Shown here in pieces: positions 25,325-33,029 of a stretch of DNA of 64,000 nt. Location: assembly GCF_030317115.1 (NCBI RefSeq), contig NZ_JASZYF010000011.1, positions 1-64,000 of the forward strand, read 5' to 3'. Position numbers and translations under genes: made by a program. This stretch comes from Variovorax gracilis (lineage in GTDB: Bacteria; Pseudomonadota; Gammaproteobacteria; Burkholderiales; Burkholderiaceae_C). The notes beneath the pieces are model-generated. The model saw only the letters and a program-made list of their open reading frames with translations. It was not told where the DNA came from and did no database searches. Every line of letters starts with the position of its first letter. The first letter of the stretch is position 1.

Positions 25325-25735
25325 ATGACCCGCATCAAGATCACCGCCGGCGGCTTCGACTTCGTCGCCGTCACGCATCCCGACGCACCGCTCACCGTGG
25401 CGGCGTTCTCCAAGCTGCTGCCCTATAGGCAACGGCTCATCCACGTGCGCTGGAGCGGCGAAGGCTGCTGGGTGCCGCTGGGCGAGTTCCAGCTCGGCGT
25501 CGGCTTCGAGAACCACACCAGCCACCCGTCGGTGGGCGACATCCTGTTCTACCCAGGCGGCTACAGCGAGACCGAGATCATCCTGGCCTACGGCGCCTGC
25601 AGCTTCGCGAGCAAGATGGGCCAGCTCGCCGGCAACCACTTCCTGACGATCGTGGAAGGCAAGGAGAACCTGCGCGCACTCGGGAACAAGGTGCTGTGGG
25701 AAGGCGCGCAGGACGTGGTGTTCGAGCTGGCCTGA
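25325..25735 (+). CDS. DUF3830 (cyclophilin-like fold) protein
   Basis: The 136-residue protein begins MTRIKITAGGFDFVAV and has the DUF3830 features VRWSGEGCWVPLG, ENHTSHPSVGDILFYPG and GNHFLTIVEG. The family has a cyclophilin-like barrel known from structural genomics and no proven function. It is often next to hydantoin, pyrimidine or ureide genes, from memory. Here it is the last gene of the operon, 20 bp after the deaminase-like gene. A signal peptide is absent, so it is cytosolic. It may bind or isomerise a pathway intermediate. Confidence 0.82.
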   Translation: MTRIKITAGGFDFVAVTHPDAPLTVAAFSKLLPYRQRLIHVRWSGEGCWVPLGEFQLGVGFENHTSHPSVGDILFYPGGYSETEIILAYGACSFASKMGQLAGNHFLTIVEGKENLRALGNKVLWEGAQDVVFELA

Positions 25736-25753
25736 GTCGGCTCGGACCCGAAG

Positions 25754-26050
25754 CTACCGGTTCAAGAAGGCGTCGGTGACGACCAGGGAGGCCTTGAGGC
25801 GGCGGTCGTATTCCGCATGGACCATCTTCAGCAAGGCTTGCACCTCCTTGGGACTGACCCCGGAGTCGCGGCCGCCCGCCGCTCGCCATGAATCGACAAG
25901 GCCGCGAAGGCATACGGTGGCCTCGTGCATCTCTTTCAATGCATTGATATGGCCGACGATTTCGGCGGTGATCGAGGCGGAATAGCCGGGGTCGCTCTCA
26001 GCAAGGCGAAAGTCCGGGGGGCGCGCGAGCGCGCAGGTAGGGTGTGCCAT
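25754..26050 (-). CDS. Small helical protein (possible DUF1484)
   Basis: The 98-residue product begins MAHPTCALARPPDFRLAE and is helical, with LVDSWRAAGGRDSGVSPKEVQALL in two parts separated by a short loop. It resembles DUF1484 proteins of Burkholderiales in size and in the SW-x-AAG element, but I am not certain of the family. The ATG at 26050 has GGAGG six bases upstream, which decides the start. It is convergent with the DUF3830 gene, 18 bp from its stop, and is preceded by a region with two terminator-like hairpins. Confidence 0.6.
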   Translation of the reverse strand: MAHPTCALARPPDFRLAESDPGYSASITAEIVGHINALKEMHEATVCLRGLVDSWRAAGGRDSGVSPKEVQALLKMVHAEYDRRLKASLVVTDAFLNR

Positions 26051-26202
26051 CAATGGCCTCCAAAGGGTGCGGTTTGCTACAACCGCCGCCCTCGCTGTCA
26101 AACGATGGCGGCAGCTCGAACGGGTTGACAGACCGGGCACCCCTTGCGAGAACCGGCAGGGCGTGAGCCCTCCCGTCCGAGCCGCCAAAAAGCAGGCGCG
26201 AA

Positions 26203-26243
26203 CGAAAAAGCCGCAGGTCCTGCGGAGGTCACTGCGGCTTTCG
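26203..26243 (-). terminator. Rho-independent terminator
   Basis: On the minus strand a hairpin with stem GCCGCAG and CTGCGGC is followed by TTTTT. On the plus strand the same stem is followed by TTT, so it may act in both directions. It would end transcripts from the DsbA-family gene. Confidence 0.55.
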
Positions 26244-26271
26244 TCGCAGGGGTGCTTGTCAGGCTGTCAAA

Positions 26272-26302
26272 CCCGATCACGCCGGATGGGGGCGTGATCG
26301 GG
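26272..26302 (-). terminator. Perfect 12-bp stem-loop, terminator-like
   Basis: CCCGATCACGCC and GGCGTGATCGGG form a perfect 12-bp stem with a 7-base loop. On the minus strand it is followed by TTTGA. Lying 29 bp from the other hairpin, it may form a tandem terminator for the DsbA-family gene. Confidence 0.45.
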
Positions 26303-26618
26303 AAAGTATAGCTACGAGGGCTGGCCGATGCGAGTTGCCGGAGGGCAGTTGCTTGCGTTGAACGTCTGGAAAGTGGCGCAAGGAACGGATCGCAATTTTG
26401 TTGGAGAGTCTCAAATGGCCGGTGCGGACTGAATGCGACTGTTCAAGTTTTCAAACTGAGCAGCGGCAGCGCCCTAAAGCTGACTTTGGGATGCTTGCCC
26501 GGTGTACGACTGCTGAACCTTGGAACTTGACTTCCGACGGTCCAACGCTGGACTGCAGATCTACCGAATAGCCATTTCGGTGGCACTGCTTGAAAGGCCG
26601 CCGCGCAGACATGTCCGT

Positions 26619-27308
26619 CTACGCGTCAAGCGCCTGCAAGATGGCGTTCAGCATCGTCTCGGAGGGCATTGCGCCCGAGAATGCCAACGACTCGTCGACC
26701 ACAAAGAATGGCACTCCATGAAGAGGATAGCGGGCGCCCTCCGGGTTCGTTCTGTCGGCGCGGAATCCATCGCCCCCAGGGCTGCTGCAGACGTCTCGCT
26801 TTAGTCCGCATTCCAGAGCAAGACGTTCAAGCACGGAGCAATTGCCGATGTCCTTGCCCTCGAGGAAGTAGGCCGTGAAGATGCGATCGACTAGCTTCGC
26901 CTGCTGAGTCTTGTGGGTGCGCTCTATCAACGCGTGAGCCTTGGCCGTGTTCGGTAGGACCTGGATTCGATCAAAGGCAAACTGGACTCCCGCAGCGTTG
27001 CCGACCTGCTGCACTTGGGCGCGACGCCTGATGACGGCTTCGGAACTGCCCAGACGTGCCACATAGAAGGCTTGATAAGGCACGCCGCCTTCTGGGGTGT
27101 CGGGAAGCAAGGCATGCGACCGCCAGAGGACATCGAGACGCACGTCGTGCCGCAGTTCGGCAAGTTTCCGCGCAGCGGCGTCCAAATGCCGCTTGCCGAT
27201 GAGGCACCACGGGCAGACGAAATCGAAGAAGAGCTCGATTGTCAGAGTTCGAATCGCACCCACTCCTTCCGCGCTCTTCGGTACAGCCATCGATGCAGGC
27301 AATTTCAT
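26619..27308 (-). CDS. DsbA-family thioredoxin-fold protein (FrnE-like)
   Basis: The product is a cytosolic DsbA-family protein. FFDFVCPWCLIGKRHL carries the CPWC redox motif near the N-terminus, and GVPFFVVDE carries the cis-Pro loop close to the C-terminus. The FrnE type includes polyketide-linked and stress-related oxidoreductases. The length of 229 residues is typical. No signal peptide is present. ATGs at 27323 and 27290 are alternatives; I chose 27308 because GGGAA lies upstream. It is isolated, in a low-GC stretch, and transcribed toward the two hairpins. Function in this organism is not evident. Confidence 0.8.
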   Translation of the reverse strand: MKLPASMAVPKSAEGVGAIRTLTIELFFDFVCPWCLIGKRHLDAAARKLAELRHDVRLDVLWRSHALLPDTPEGGVPYQAFYVARLGSSEAVIRRRAQVQQVGNAAGVQFAFDRIQVLPNTAKAHALIERTHKTQQAKLVDRIFTAYFLEGKDIGNCSVLERLALECGLKRDVCSSPGGDGFRADRTNPEGARYPLHGVPFFVVDESLAFSGAMPSETMLNAILQALDA

Positions 27309-27563
27309 GAACCAAGTTCCCATGAGTCAGCGGCCGTCGTATGACCCGGCCAATCCAGCGATCACGCCGCCGCTGCAAATCTACCGCCCGATCGCAGGTG
27401 CCGCCCCCCCCGTCAAGGAGGGGGCGCCCGGGTGTTCATCGCGCCAAAATTCAGTGCCATCGTGAGCGTCGATCGCCAATCCCGGACAAGCAGTGCACGC
27501 TCGCGAGCACTTTCTGCTTTTGATTTCAGCTATGCGCAAGCCTTCTCCTACCGCTACCAAGCC

Positions 27564-27803
27564 ATGAGCATTCCACCGCGTGAATGGTGGGTATTCGTGC
27601 ACGCTCGCGATGTTGGATACATCGGGACCGTGAAGGAATCCACCGAGGAACTCGCTCGTCTTGCGGCACTGTCGAAGTACTCCAAGAGGGGTGAGCGCGC
27701 CAGGCTGTCCAAGGGCCGACAAATGCGGCGCCCTGAGCTCATGCACATCTATGAAGATGATGACTTTGATGTGAGGCCCGAACGAACGCGCCCGCCCGCT
27801 TAG
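27564..27803 (+). CDS. Small hypothetical protein
   Basis: The 79-residue product begins MSIPPREWWVFVHARDVGYIG and continues TVKESTEELARLAALSKYSK, ending IYEDDDFDVRPERTRPPA. The pattern of strand, GTV turn and helix with AALSKY looks like a small conserved protein of unknown role. No family is named with confidence. The ribosome-binding site is weak, and a longer frame starting at 27432 is possible. It lies alone between the DsbA-family gene and an empty stretch. Confidence 0.45.
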   Translation: MSIPPREWWVFVHARDVGYIGTVKESTEELARLAALSKYSKRGERARLSKGRQMRRPELMHIYEDDDFDVRPERTRPPA

Positions 27804-28480
27804 CCTCTGTCTTCGCCACGCTGGCCTGATACGGCAAATGGCGGACGAAGGACAACCACTACTGGGTCAGCATCGAATGGCGTCATATGTTTGACGGCCC
27901 GCTTGGTACCGAGAACTTGGTGTCGTGCGATCTATCCAATCGACGGCTCCTACTATCTCGCCCCCGTCCGAACGGGGTCGGCCCAGTCGGTGAGGGGGCA
28001 GAGCTCGCTCCATGTCTGAATTGCCTTGGGACCGGTCGTTGATAACGGGATTTCCTTGGCAACAGGCTGACCGGAATCGGCATCACAGCGTGAGTTCAAC
28101 CAGCGGCAGGGAAGGACAGCAGCCGCTGCAAACGCCGGCCGATTGGCGAGGACGACAGGCAGGGTAGGGCCCTTTCCGGCTGTACGCATTTCACTAAAGC
28201 GGACCTTGGTTACCTGACTATTTGAAGGTAGGGCAGGCCCATTGTTGGCGCTGCGCTGCAACGCTTCCCAGAGAGCTTGCTGAGGAACTGATAGTCGAAA
28301 TAGGAATGCGGCCTCCCAAGAGCATGCCAGGCCGCAGCTGTGGCGATGAGGCTCGTGAACGCTGACATCAACGCCCACTCAACCGTTCTTCTCAGCTTCT
28401 TCGAACTGTTGGGTGAAGGGCGGGCTGATTGCCGAATGCCCGCTAGTGGCATTCAGATATCGGCTGCCTATTCCTTGCCA
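27804..28480. other. Gene-poor stretch with one 39-bp repeat copy
   Basis: This 677-bp stretch has several short open frames but none with a ribosome-binding site, family likeness or normal codon use. It contains one copy of the 39-bp repeat at 28134-28172. It may be decayed DNA. Confidence 0.5.
28134..28172 (+). repeat. 39-bp dispersed repeat, copy A
   Basis: This copy begins GCCGGCCGATTGGCGAGGAC and ends GGTAGGGCCC. It differs from copy B (32863-32901) at a single base, and the bases just upstream (TGCAAAC) are also shared. It contains GCC-GATT-GGC and a GGGCCC palindrome. Confidence 0.75.
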
Positions 28481-28711
28481 TCATGGGAAGGTCCAGTCCA
28501 ACCCGAGCATCCTGCCAAGGCCGAAGGTGAGGAGCCAGAGGCCCAGGAGCAATAGCACGAAGACTGCGGCCACCTTGCCGCCCGCGCGTGGCACCGCGCT
28601 CTGCTTCCCCTTCTTCCCTCGCTCATAGTGCCACTTGATGGCGAAGAACATGCCCGTGCCGAACACGAGAACCTTGAACGTAACGAAGACTATAGGGACC
28701 CAATCGATCAT
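28481..28711 (-). CDS. Small two-helix membrane protein
   Basis: The 76-residue product begins MIDWVPIVFVTFKVLVFG and has two hydrophobic helices (VTFKVLVFGTGMFFAI and VAAVFVLLLLGLWLLTFGL) separated by a basic loop HYERGKKGKQ. It looks like a small inner-membrane protein found in several Burkholderiales, but I do not know a function. The ATG at 28711 was chosen; a GTG at 28723 adds four residues. The Lys/Arg-rich loop predicts both ends outside and the loop in the cytosol. Confidence 0.55.
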   Translation of the reverse strand: MIDWVPIVFVTFKVLVFGTGMFFAIKWHYERGKKGKQSAVPRAGGKVAAVFVLLLLGLWLLTFGLGRMLGLDWTFP

Positions 28712-28959
28712 TTTGTTTGACACTATGGTTCAAGGCATCGGGTGCCTGGTCCTGGCCGACCTGAGCCTTAGGTCGCTGCGAGGCGAAGGGCAGCATACGC
28801 TGCACAACGGTTGAGTCTTCGACTCAGGCTTTTGAGCCAGGCCTGATTCGCATGTCCCATGCAGACCCCGATCTGTAGGGGGAAAGCACCATGCGTACCG
28901 CGTGCCTTCCGATGCTAAACCGCTGGCTTCGGCATCTGCCGGTACTTCGAAGGATAAGC

Positions 28960-30978
28960 ATGCACTTCCCCCTGCATAACCGTGTCCTCACTGGCTCTCT
29001 TCTATTGCTGCTGCTCCTGGGCGGCTGCGGTGGAGGTGGTGACAGCGCAGGGGGTTTACCTGCCGCAGTTGCCCAGAGCACGAAGCCCGCGACAGCGGCG
29101 TCGCAGTCGGATCCTTCATGCACCGCGATCACTGCGAGCGGTTCCGTCGTCGTCGGCTCAGGCCTTCCTGGTGACCCGGCGGCCCCGGAACTCGCGTCGG
29201 GCTACCGCACCGGCATGCAGGCTGTTTCTGCCAAGAGCTTCATGGTGGTGGCGGCCAACCCACTCGCCAGCAAGGCCGGCTGCGACGTGCTCAAGTCCGG
29301 CGGCACCGCGGCCGATGCCGCAGTCGCGGTGCAGGCTGTGCTCGGTCTGGTCGAGCCGCAGTCCAGTGGCCTCGGGGGCGGTGCCTTCTTGCTGCACTAT
29401 GACGCCCGGACCCAGGTGGTGCAGACCTACGACGGGCGCGAAACGGCACCGGCTGCTGCTACCGAGAACCACCTCCGCTGGATCGATGACGTGGCCGACC
29501 GCACCACGCCACGCCCGAGCGCGCGCGCGAGCGGCCGGTCCATCGGCACCCCCGGCGCGGTCCGCATGCTCGAGCTGGTGCACCAGGAGCACGGACGCAA
29601 GCCCTGGAAGAACCTGTTCGATGCCGGCATCGACCTCGCGGACAACGGCTTCAAGATCCCGGGGCGAATGGCAGATGCCATCGCCGGGGCGCGAACCAAC
29701 CTGATTAGAGATGCCGAAGCGGCAGCGACCTACCTGAATCCGGACGGCTCCGCCAAGGCACTGGGGACGGTGCTGACGATTCCCGCCTATGCGCAGACGC
29801 TGAGGGCGCTCGCGCAGGGTGGCGCAGACGCGCTCTACACCGGCCCGATCGCCCAGGACATCGTGGCCAAGATCAACATCGCCACCAGCGCCGACGGCAG
29901 CACGCCGATCACGCCGGGCAAGACCACGCTGGCCGACCTGGCGAACTACCGGGCCAAGAAGCGCGATGCGGTCTGCACCACCTACCGTTCGTATTGGGTC
30001 TGCGGCATGGGGCCGCCGTCTTCAGGTGGCATCGCGGTAGCACAATCGCTGGGCATCCTGGAGAACTTCGACCTGAGCCAATACCGGCCCACCAACGTGG
30101 ACAACGACGGTGGTCGGCCGCAGACGATGGCCGTGCACCTCGTCTCCGAAGCCCAGCGCCTGGCCTATGCGGACCGCGACAAGTACGTCGCCGACACCGA
30201 CTACCAGCCGCTGCCTGGCAATGGCGTGCCCACCATGGTCGACAGGGACTACCTGCGCGGCCGCGCCGGCCTCATCAACCTTGCCACCAGCATGCACACG
30301 GCGCAGCCGGGTAACCTTGGCCCGATCCCGGCCGGCATCATGCCGCCCTCGCCCGAGAACGGCACCACGCACATGACGATCGTGGACCGGGACGGCAACG
30401 TCGTGTCGATGACCACCACGGTCGAGTCGGGCTTCGGCTCGTATCACATGGCGCGCGGCTTCATGCTCAACAACCAGCTGACCGACTTTTCCGCCGCGCC
30501 GACCGACGCCAGCGGACTGCCGATTGCCAACCGTGTTCAATCAGGCAAGCGCCCGCGCAGCTCGATGGCGCCCACGCTCGTGTTCCGCAAGGCGGCGGAC
30601 GGCTCCCGCGGCGATTTCGTGATGGCTACAGGCTCGCCCGGCGGCTCCGCGATCATCCAGTACGTGACAAAGACCTTGGTAAGCGCGCTGGACTGGAACT
30701 TCGATGCGCAGCAGGCGAGCGCGATGGTGAACTTCGGCGCCTCCAACAGCCCGACCACCTCCATCGGCGGCGAGCATCCGAAAATCGATGCCACCAACAA
30801 CGGCGCCAACGATCCATTGGTGACGGAACTGCGCGCGATGGGGCATACCGTGAACGTCGGTGCGCAGTCCAGCGGCGTCGCCACGATCATCCGGCTCCAG
30901 GATAAGAAAGGCACTTTGCAGGGCGGCGCCGACCCACGTCGTGAAGGCTTGGTCCTGGGGGACACGTTCACGCCTTAG
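28960..30978 (+). CDS. ggt: Gamma-glutamyltransferase, lipoprotein
   Basis: The 672-residue product is a complete gamma-glutamyltransferase with a lipoprotein signal, MHFPLHNRVLTGSLLLLLLL followed by GGC. Key features are SGLGGGAFLLHYD and the processing site NGTTHMTIVDRDG, where Thr469 should become the N-terminal nucleophile of the small subunit of about 204 residues. GGT hydrolyses glutathione and gamma-glutamyl amides, here anchored to the outer or inner membrane outside the cytosol. The start ATG 28960 has AAGGA five bases upstream; an upstream in-frame ATG at 28891 is less likely. It is alone, between gene-poor stretches. Membrane anchoring of GGT is uncommon. Confidence 0.88.
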   Translation: MHFPLHNRVLTGSLLLLLLLGGCGGGGDSAGGLPAAVAQSTKPATAASQSDPSCTAITASGSVVVGSGLPGDPAAPELASGYRTGMQAVSAKSFMVVAANPLASKAGCDVLKSGGTAADAAVAVQAVLGLVEPQSSGLGGGAFLLHYDARTQVVQTYDGRETAPAAATENHLRWIDDVADRTTPRPSARASGRSIGTPGAVRMLELVHQEHGRKPWKNLFDAGIDLADNGFKIPGRMADAIAGARTNLIRDAEAAATYLNPDGSAKALGTVLTIPAYAQTLRALAQGGADALYTGPIAQDIVAKINIATSADGSTPITPGKTTLADLANYRAKKRDAVCTTYRSYWVCGMGPPSSGGIAVAQSLGILENFDLSQYRPTNVDNDGGRPQTMAVHLVSEAQRLAYADRDKYVADTDYQPLPGNGVPTMVDRDYLRGRAGLINLATSMHTAQPGNLGPIPAGIMPPSPENGTTHMTIVDRDGNVVSMTTTVESGFGSYHMARGFMLNNQLTDFSAAPTDASGLPIANRVQSGKRPRSSMAPTLVFRKAADGSRGDFVMATGSPGGSAIIQYVTKTLVSALDWNFDAQQASAMVNFGASNSPTTSIGGEHPKIDATNNGANDPLVTELRAMGHTVNVGAQSSGVATIIRLQDKKGTLQGGADPRREGLVLGDTFTP

Positions 30979-31331
30979 ACCGGTCTGCCGGGGGTGGTCA
31001 ATCGGAGGGCCGTTGGGACTCTGCCGAAATCGAGTCCGCTTAGCGTAAGCAGGCAAGCGGTCACGCGACGGAGCGGCCAATGTCGGCCGGGTAGCCACTG
31101 ACCGGAGCGGCCAGTGACGCTCGTCGGGAAGATTTGGCCGACTCGATCGAAGTCGGTGACCAAGCTTGGTTGCGGGAAGGCAAGCAGCCAAATTTGGCTT
31201 TCGCGAAGCGGCCGTTCAACATGAAATGAACGCCCCCGCGCTGCGCTGGCCCCGATACGGCGAGCGGCGACGCTAGGCGCGGAAAGGGGAAGCGCGACTT
31301 TGCTGGCTCAGACCGCCGGGTCGTCAGGCGG
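30979..31331. other. Intergenic stretch with a 13-bp direct repeat
   Basis: This 353-bp gap has no convincing gene. GGAGCGGCCAATG (31070-31082) and GGAGCGGCCAGTG (31104-31116) are near-identical direct repeats 34 bp apart, set in a stretch with several GGCC and CGGCC blocks (to about 31220). Such blocks resemble the degenerate intergenic repeats of Comamonadaceae. Confidence 0.4.
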
Positions 31332-32669
31332 CTACAGAGCTTTCACCACGGGCGGCGGGTTCCATCTGCCCGTGAGGGCCTCCGACTTTGGCCCATAGAG
31401 TCGCATGGTCAAGTTGAACCCTCCCTGGGGCGCGGGCAGCCAATTGGCGTCCTTATCTCTGCCGGGACTTTCTTTCTGAAAGTACAAGTCGAGTGACCCA
31501 TCCGCGTTGGTTTCGAAGGGCATCCAGCTGCTCAACGCGAACCGGTCGAGCACATTTGCCACCTGGAATCCATCGTCATCGTAGAGCGTGATGGACCAGA
31601 AGACGTTCACGGGCGGCATTGAGCTTTTATCGAAGTGAATCGTGTATCTGTTTGCGCCGGTCAGCGGCGCGCCGGTGTCGTCGGCGAGGTTCAGCGGATA
31701 GATGGCGTCTTCAGCCAGGTTAGCGCCAAGGCCAACCTGAGAAACGATTGCGCGCTTAAGGTAGTAGTTGCCGTACACACCCATGGTATCGGTGTTCATG
31801 GACCACCCGTTCGCGACTCGCGCAAGCGTCGGAAACTTCCACTTCATGATTTGTTGGGCGTCTTCAGGCGCACTCGCAAGTGCCTTCTGCACAGCGGGAG
31901 CGAGCTTGTCGAAGTCAAAGCTCTTGCCGGGCTCGATGCCGATGCGCTTCATCCGCGCGACGATTGGCTGGTCGGTGATGTGGGGCGGATGCAGCTTGAG
32001 TAGCTCGGCCGCATAGGTGAAGAAGCGGGTGGCTGGCATCGTGTCGGCCTGCGTCTTCGGTGGCGTCTCCATGTCCACCGCTGGGTCGATTTTCGTGGCC
32101 ATCGGAACCGTTGGCTTGCCCCAACCGGAGAGCGACGAGACGGTGTATCCCGCCTGAATCTTGTTCACCGCATCGTAGTCCGCAGGTCCATCCGTCCTGG
32201 TGCGACCGATAATCCAGACATACGAGGTCGGTGCCGGGAGGTGCGAAACTCCCTCTGGAATCTTGCCAACCCAGCCCGGCGGGGTGACGAGAAAATTGCC
32301 AACGCCGGTTCCAGTCGTCCGCGAGCCGGGCGACGCGAATACGTCGGTCCACATGTCCAGCATCGGAAGAAGGTAGTACCGCCCCTGCGTGTCTGGCGAG
32401 GAGACAATCTGCGCTTCCTTTGTGAGGTCCAGCCATGCGACGGAATAGAGCGTATCGAAGTTGACCCGCACGACAACTTTCACATCTGCAGGCGGATAGG
32501 CGGGTATGTTGATGAACATGTTCATCGGGCCCCGGCCGAATTTCTTTCCGGCTTCGATATTCGTGGATTGCAGCCGCGTGATATCCATGCTCACGAGCGG
32601 ATAGAAGTAGATGTACGCATCGACTGCAATCTCGTGGGCTTCCTGTTCGGAAATCGTGTCAGTAGTCAT
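31332..32669 (-). CDS. DUF1254/DUF1214 domain protein
   Basis: The 445-residue product begins MTTDTISEQEAHEIAVDAYI and has the DUF1254 N-terminal part (IYFYPLVSMDITR, RVNFDTLYSVAWLDL, YYLLPMLDMWTDVFASPGSR) and the DUF1214 C-terminal part (FWSITLYDDDGF, QKESPGRDKDANWLPAP). There is no signal peptide, so it is cytosolic. The family is widely found and functionally unknown. The ATG at 32669 has only a weak ribosome-binding site. It is isolated in the accessory patch between the GGT and the BTAD regulator genes, and the 39-bp repeat copy B lies 194 bp upstream of its start. Confidence 0.85.
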   Translation of the reverse strand: MTTDTISEQEAHEIAVDAYIYFYPLVSMDITRLQSTNIEAGKKFGRGPMNMFINIPAYPPADVKVVVRVNFDTLYSVAWLDLTKEAQIVSSPDTQGRYYLLPMLDMWTDVFASPGSRTTGTGVGNFLVTPPGWVGKIPEGVSHLPAPTSYVWIIGRTRTDGPADYDAVNKIQAGYTVSSLSGWGKPTVPMATKIDPAVDMETPPKTQADTMPATRFFTYAAELLKLHPPHITDQPIVARMKRIGIEPGKSFDFDKLAPAVQKALASAPEDAQQIMKWKFPTLARVANGWSMNTDTMGVYGNYYLKRAIVSQVGLGANLAEDAIYPLNLADDTGAPLTGANRYTIHFDKSSMPPVNVFWSITLYDDDGFQVANVLDRFALSSWMPFETNADGSLDLYFQKESPGRDKDANWLPAPQGGFNLTMRLYGPKSEALTGRWNPPPVVKAL

Positions 32670-33029
32670 GGCAATGTGCTCGCTTTCTGCATGACGCTGT
32701 TGTGAGTCAATCGAGCGAGTCAGCGGTGCTCGCGTCAAGACCGCGGAATCGCCCTGAGCCGAAGCCTCAGGCCCATGGTAGCCATGGACGGGCCTTGTTG
32801 GAATCAGGTCAAGGGCAACTTGCTTGCCCAAGACGTAAGGTGTCGAAACCGCCTGCAAACCCGCCGGCCGATTGGCGAGGACGACCGGCAGGGTAGGGCC
32901 CGCTGCTGTCTGTCGGCGAAGTTCGCCCATTGACGGATGTGTAGACAAGAGCGGCTGTTGGCGCTCGAGCGAGCGCGGCCGCGGCGATGTCGACGCCGAG
33001 GTCTGCCTCGATGGGACGGTCTCTTTTTT
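32670..33029. other. Intergenic stretch with repeat copy B
   Basis: This 360-bp gap carries no convincing gene. It holds the second 39-bp repeat copy (32863-32901), and T-rich bases (TCTCTTTTTTTCAG) around 33020 that could help terminate minus-strand transcription from the BTAD gene. Confidence 0.45.
32863..32901 (+). repeat. 39-bp dispersed repeat, copy B
   Basis: Same orientation and one mismatch relative to copy A at 28134-28172; the copies are 4.7 kb apart and flank the small membrane protein, GGT and DUF1254 genes. A TGCAAAC precedes both. No transposase gene is nearby. Confidence 0.75.

Larger units (their letters stand above)
26051..26618. other. Gene-free stretch with two terminator-like stem-loops
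   Basis: This 568-bp stretch lies between the DUF1484-like and DsbA-family genes. Apart from the two hairpins listed separately I see no convincing gene. From about 26300 the base composition becomes noticeably less GC-rich than the preceding cluster. Confidence 0.6.

Noticed and set aside
27883-28555. Several short open frames between the small hypothetical and the two-helix membrane protein
   Set aside because: They overlap each other on both strands, lack ribosome-binding sites and have no family likeness.
28134-32901. Integron attC sites
   Set aside because: The 39-bp repeats lack the RYYYAAC and GTTRRRY ends, no integrase is seen, and the cassette genes are not uniformly oriented.
28134-32901. 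Insertion sequence with terminal repeats
   Set aside because: The copies are direct, not inverted; no transposase frame is present and no target duplication was visible.
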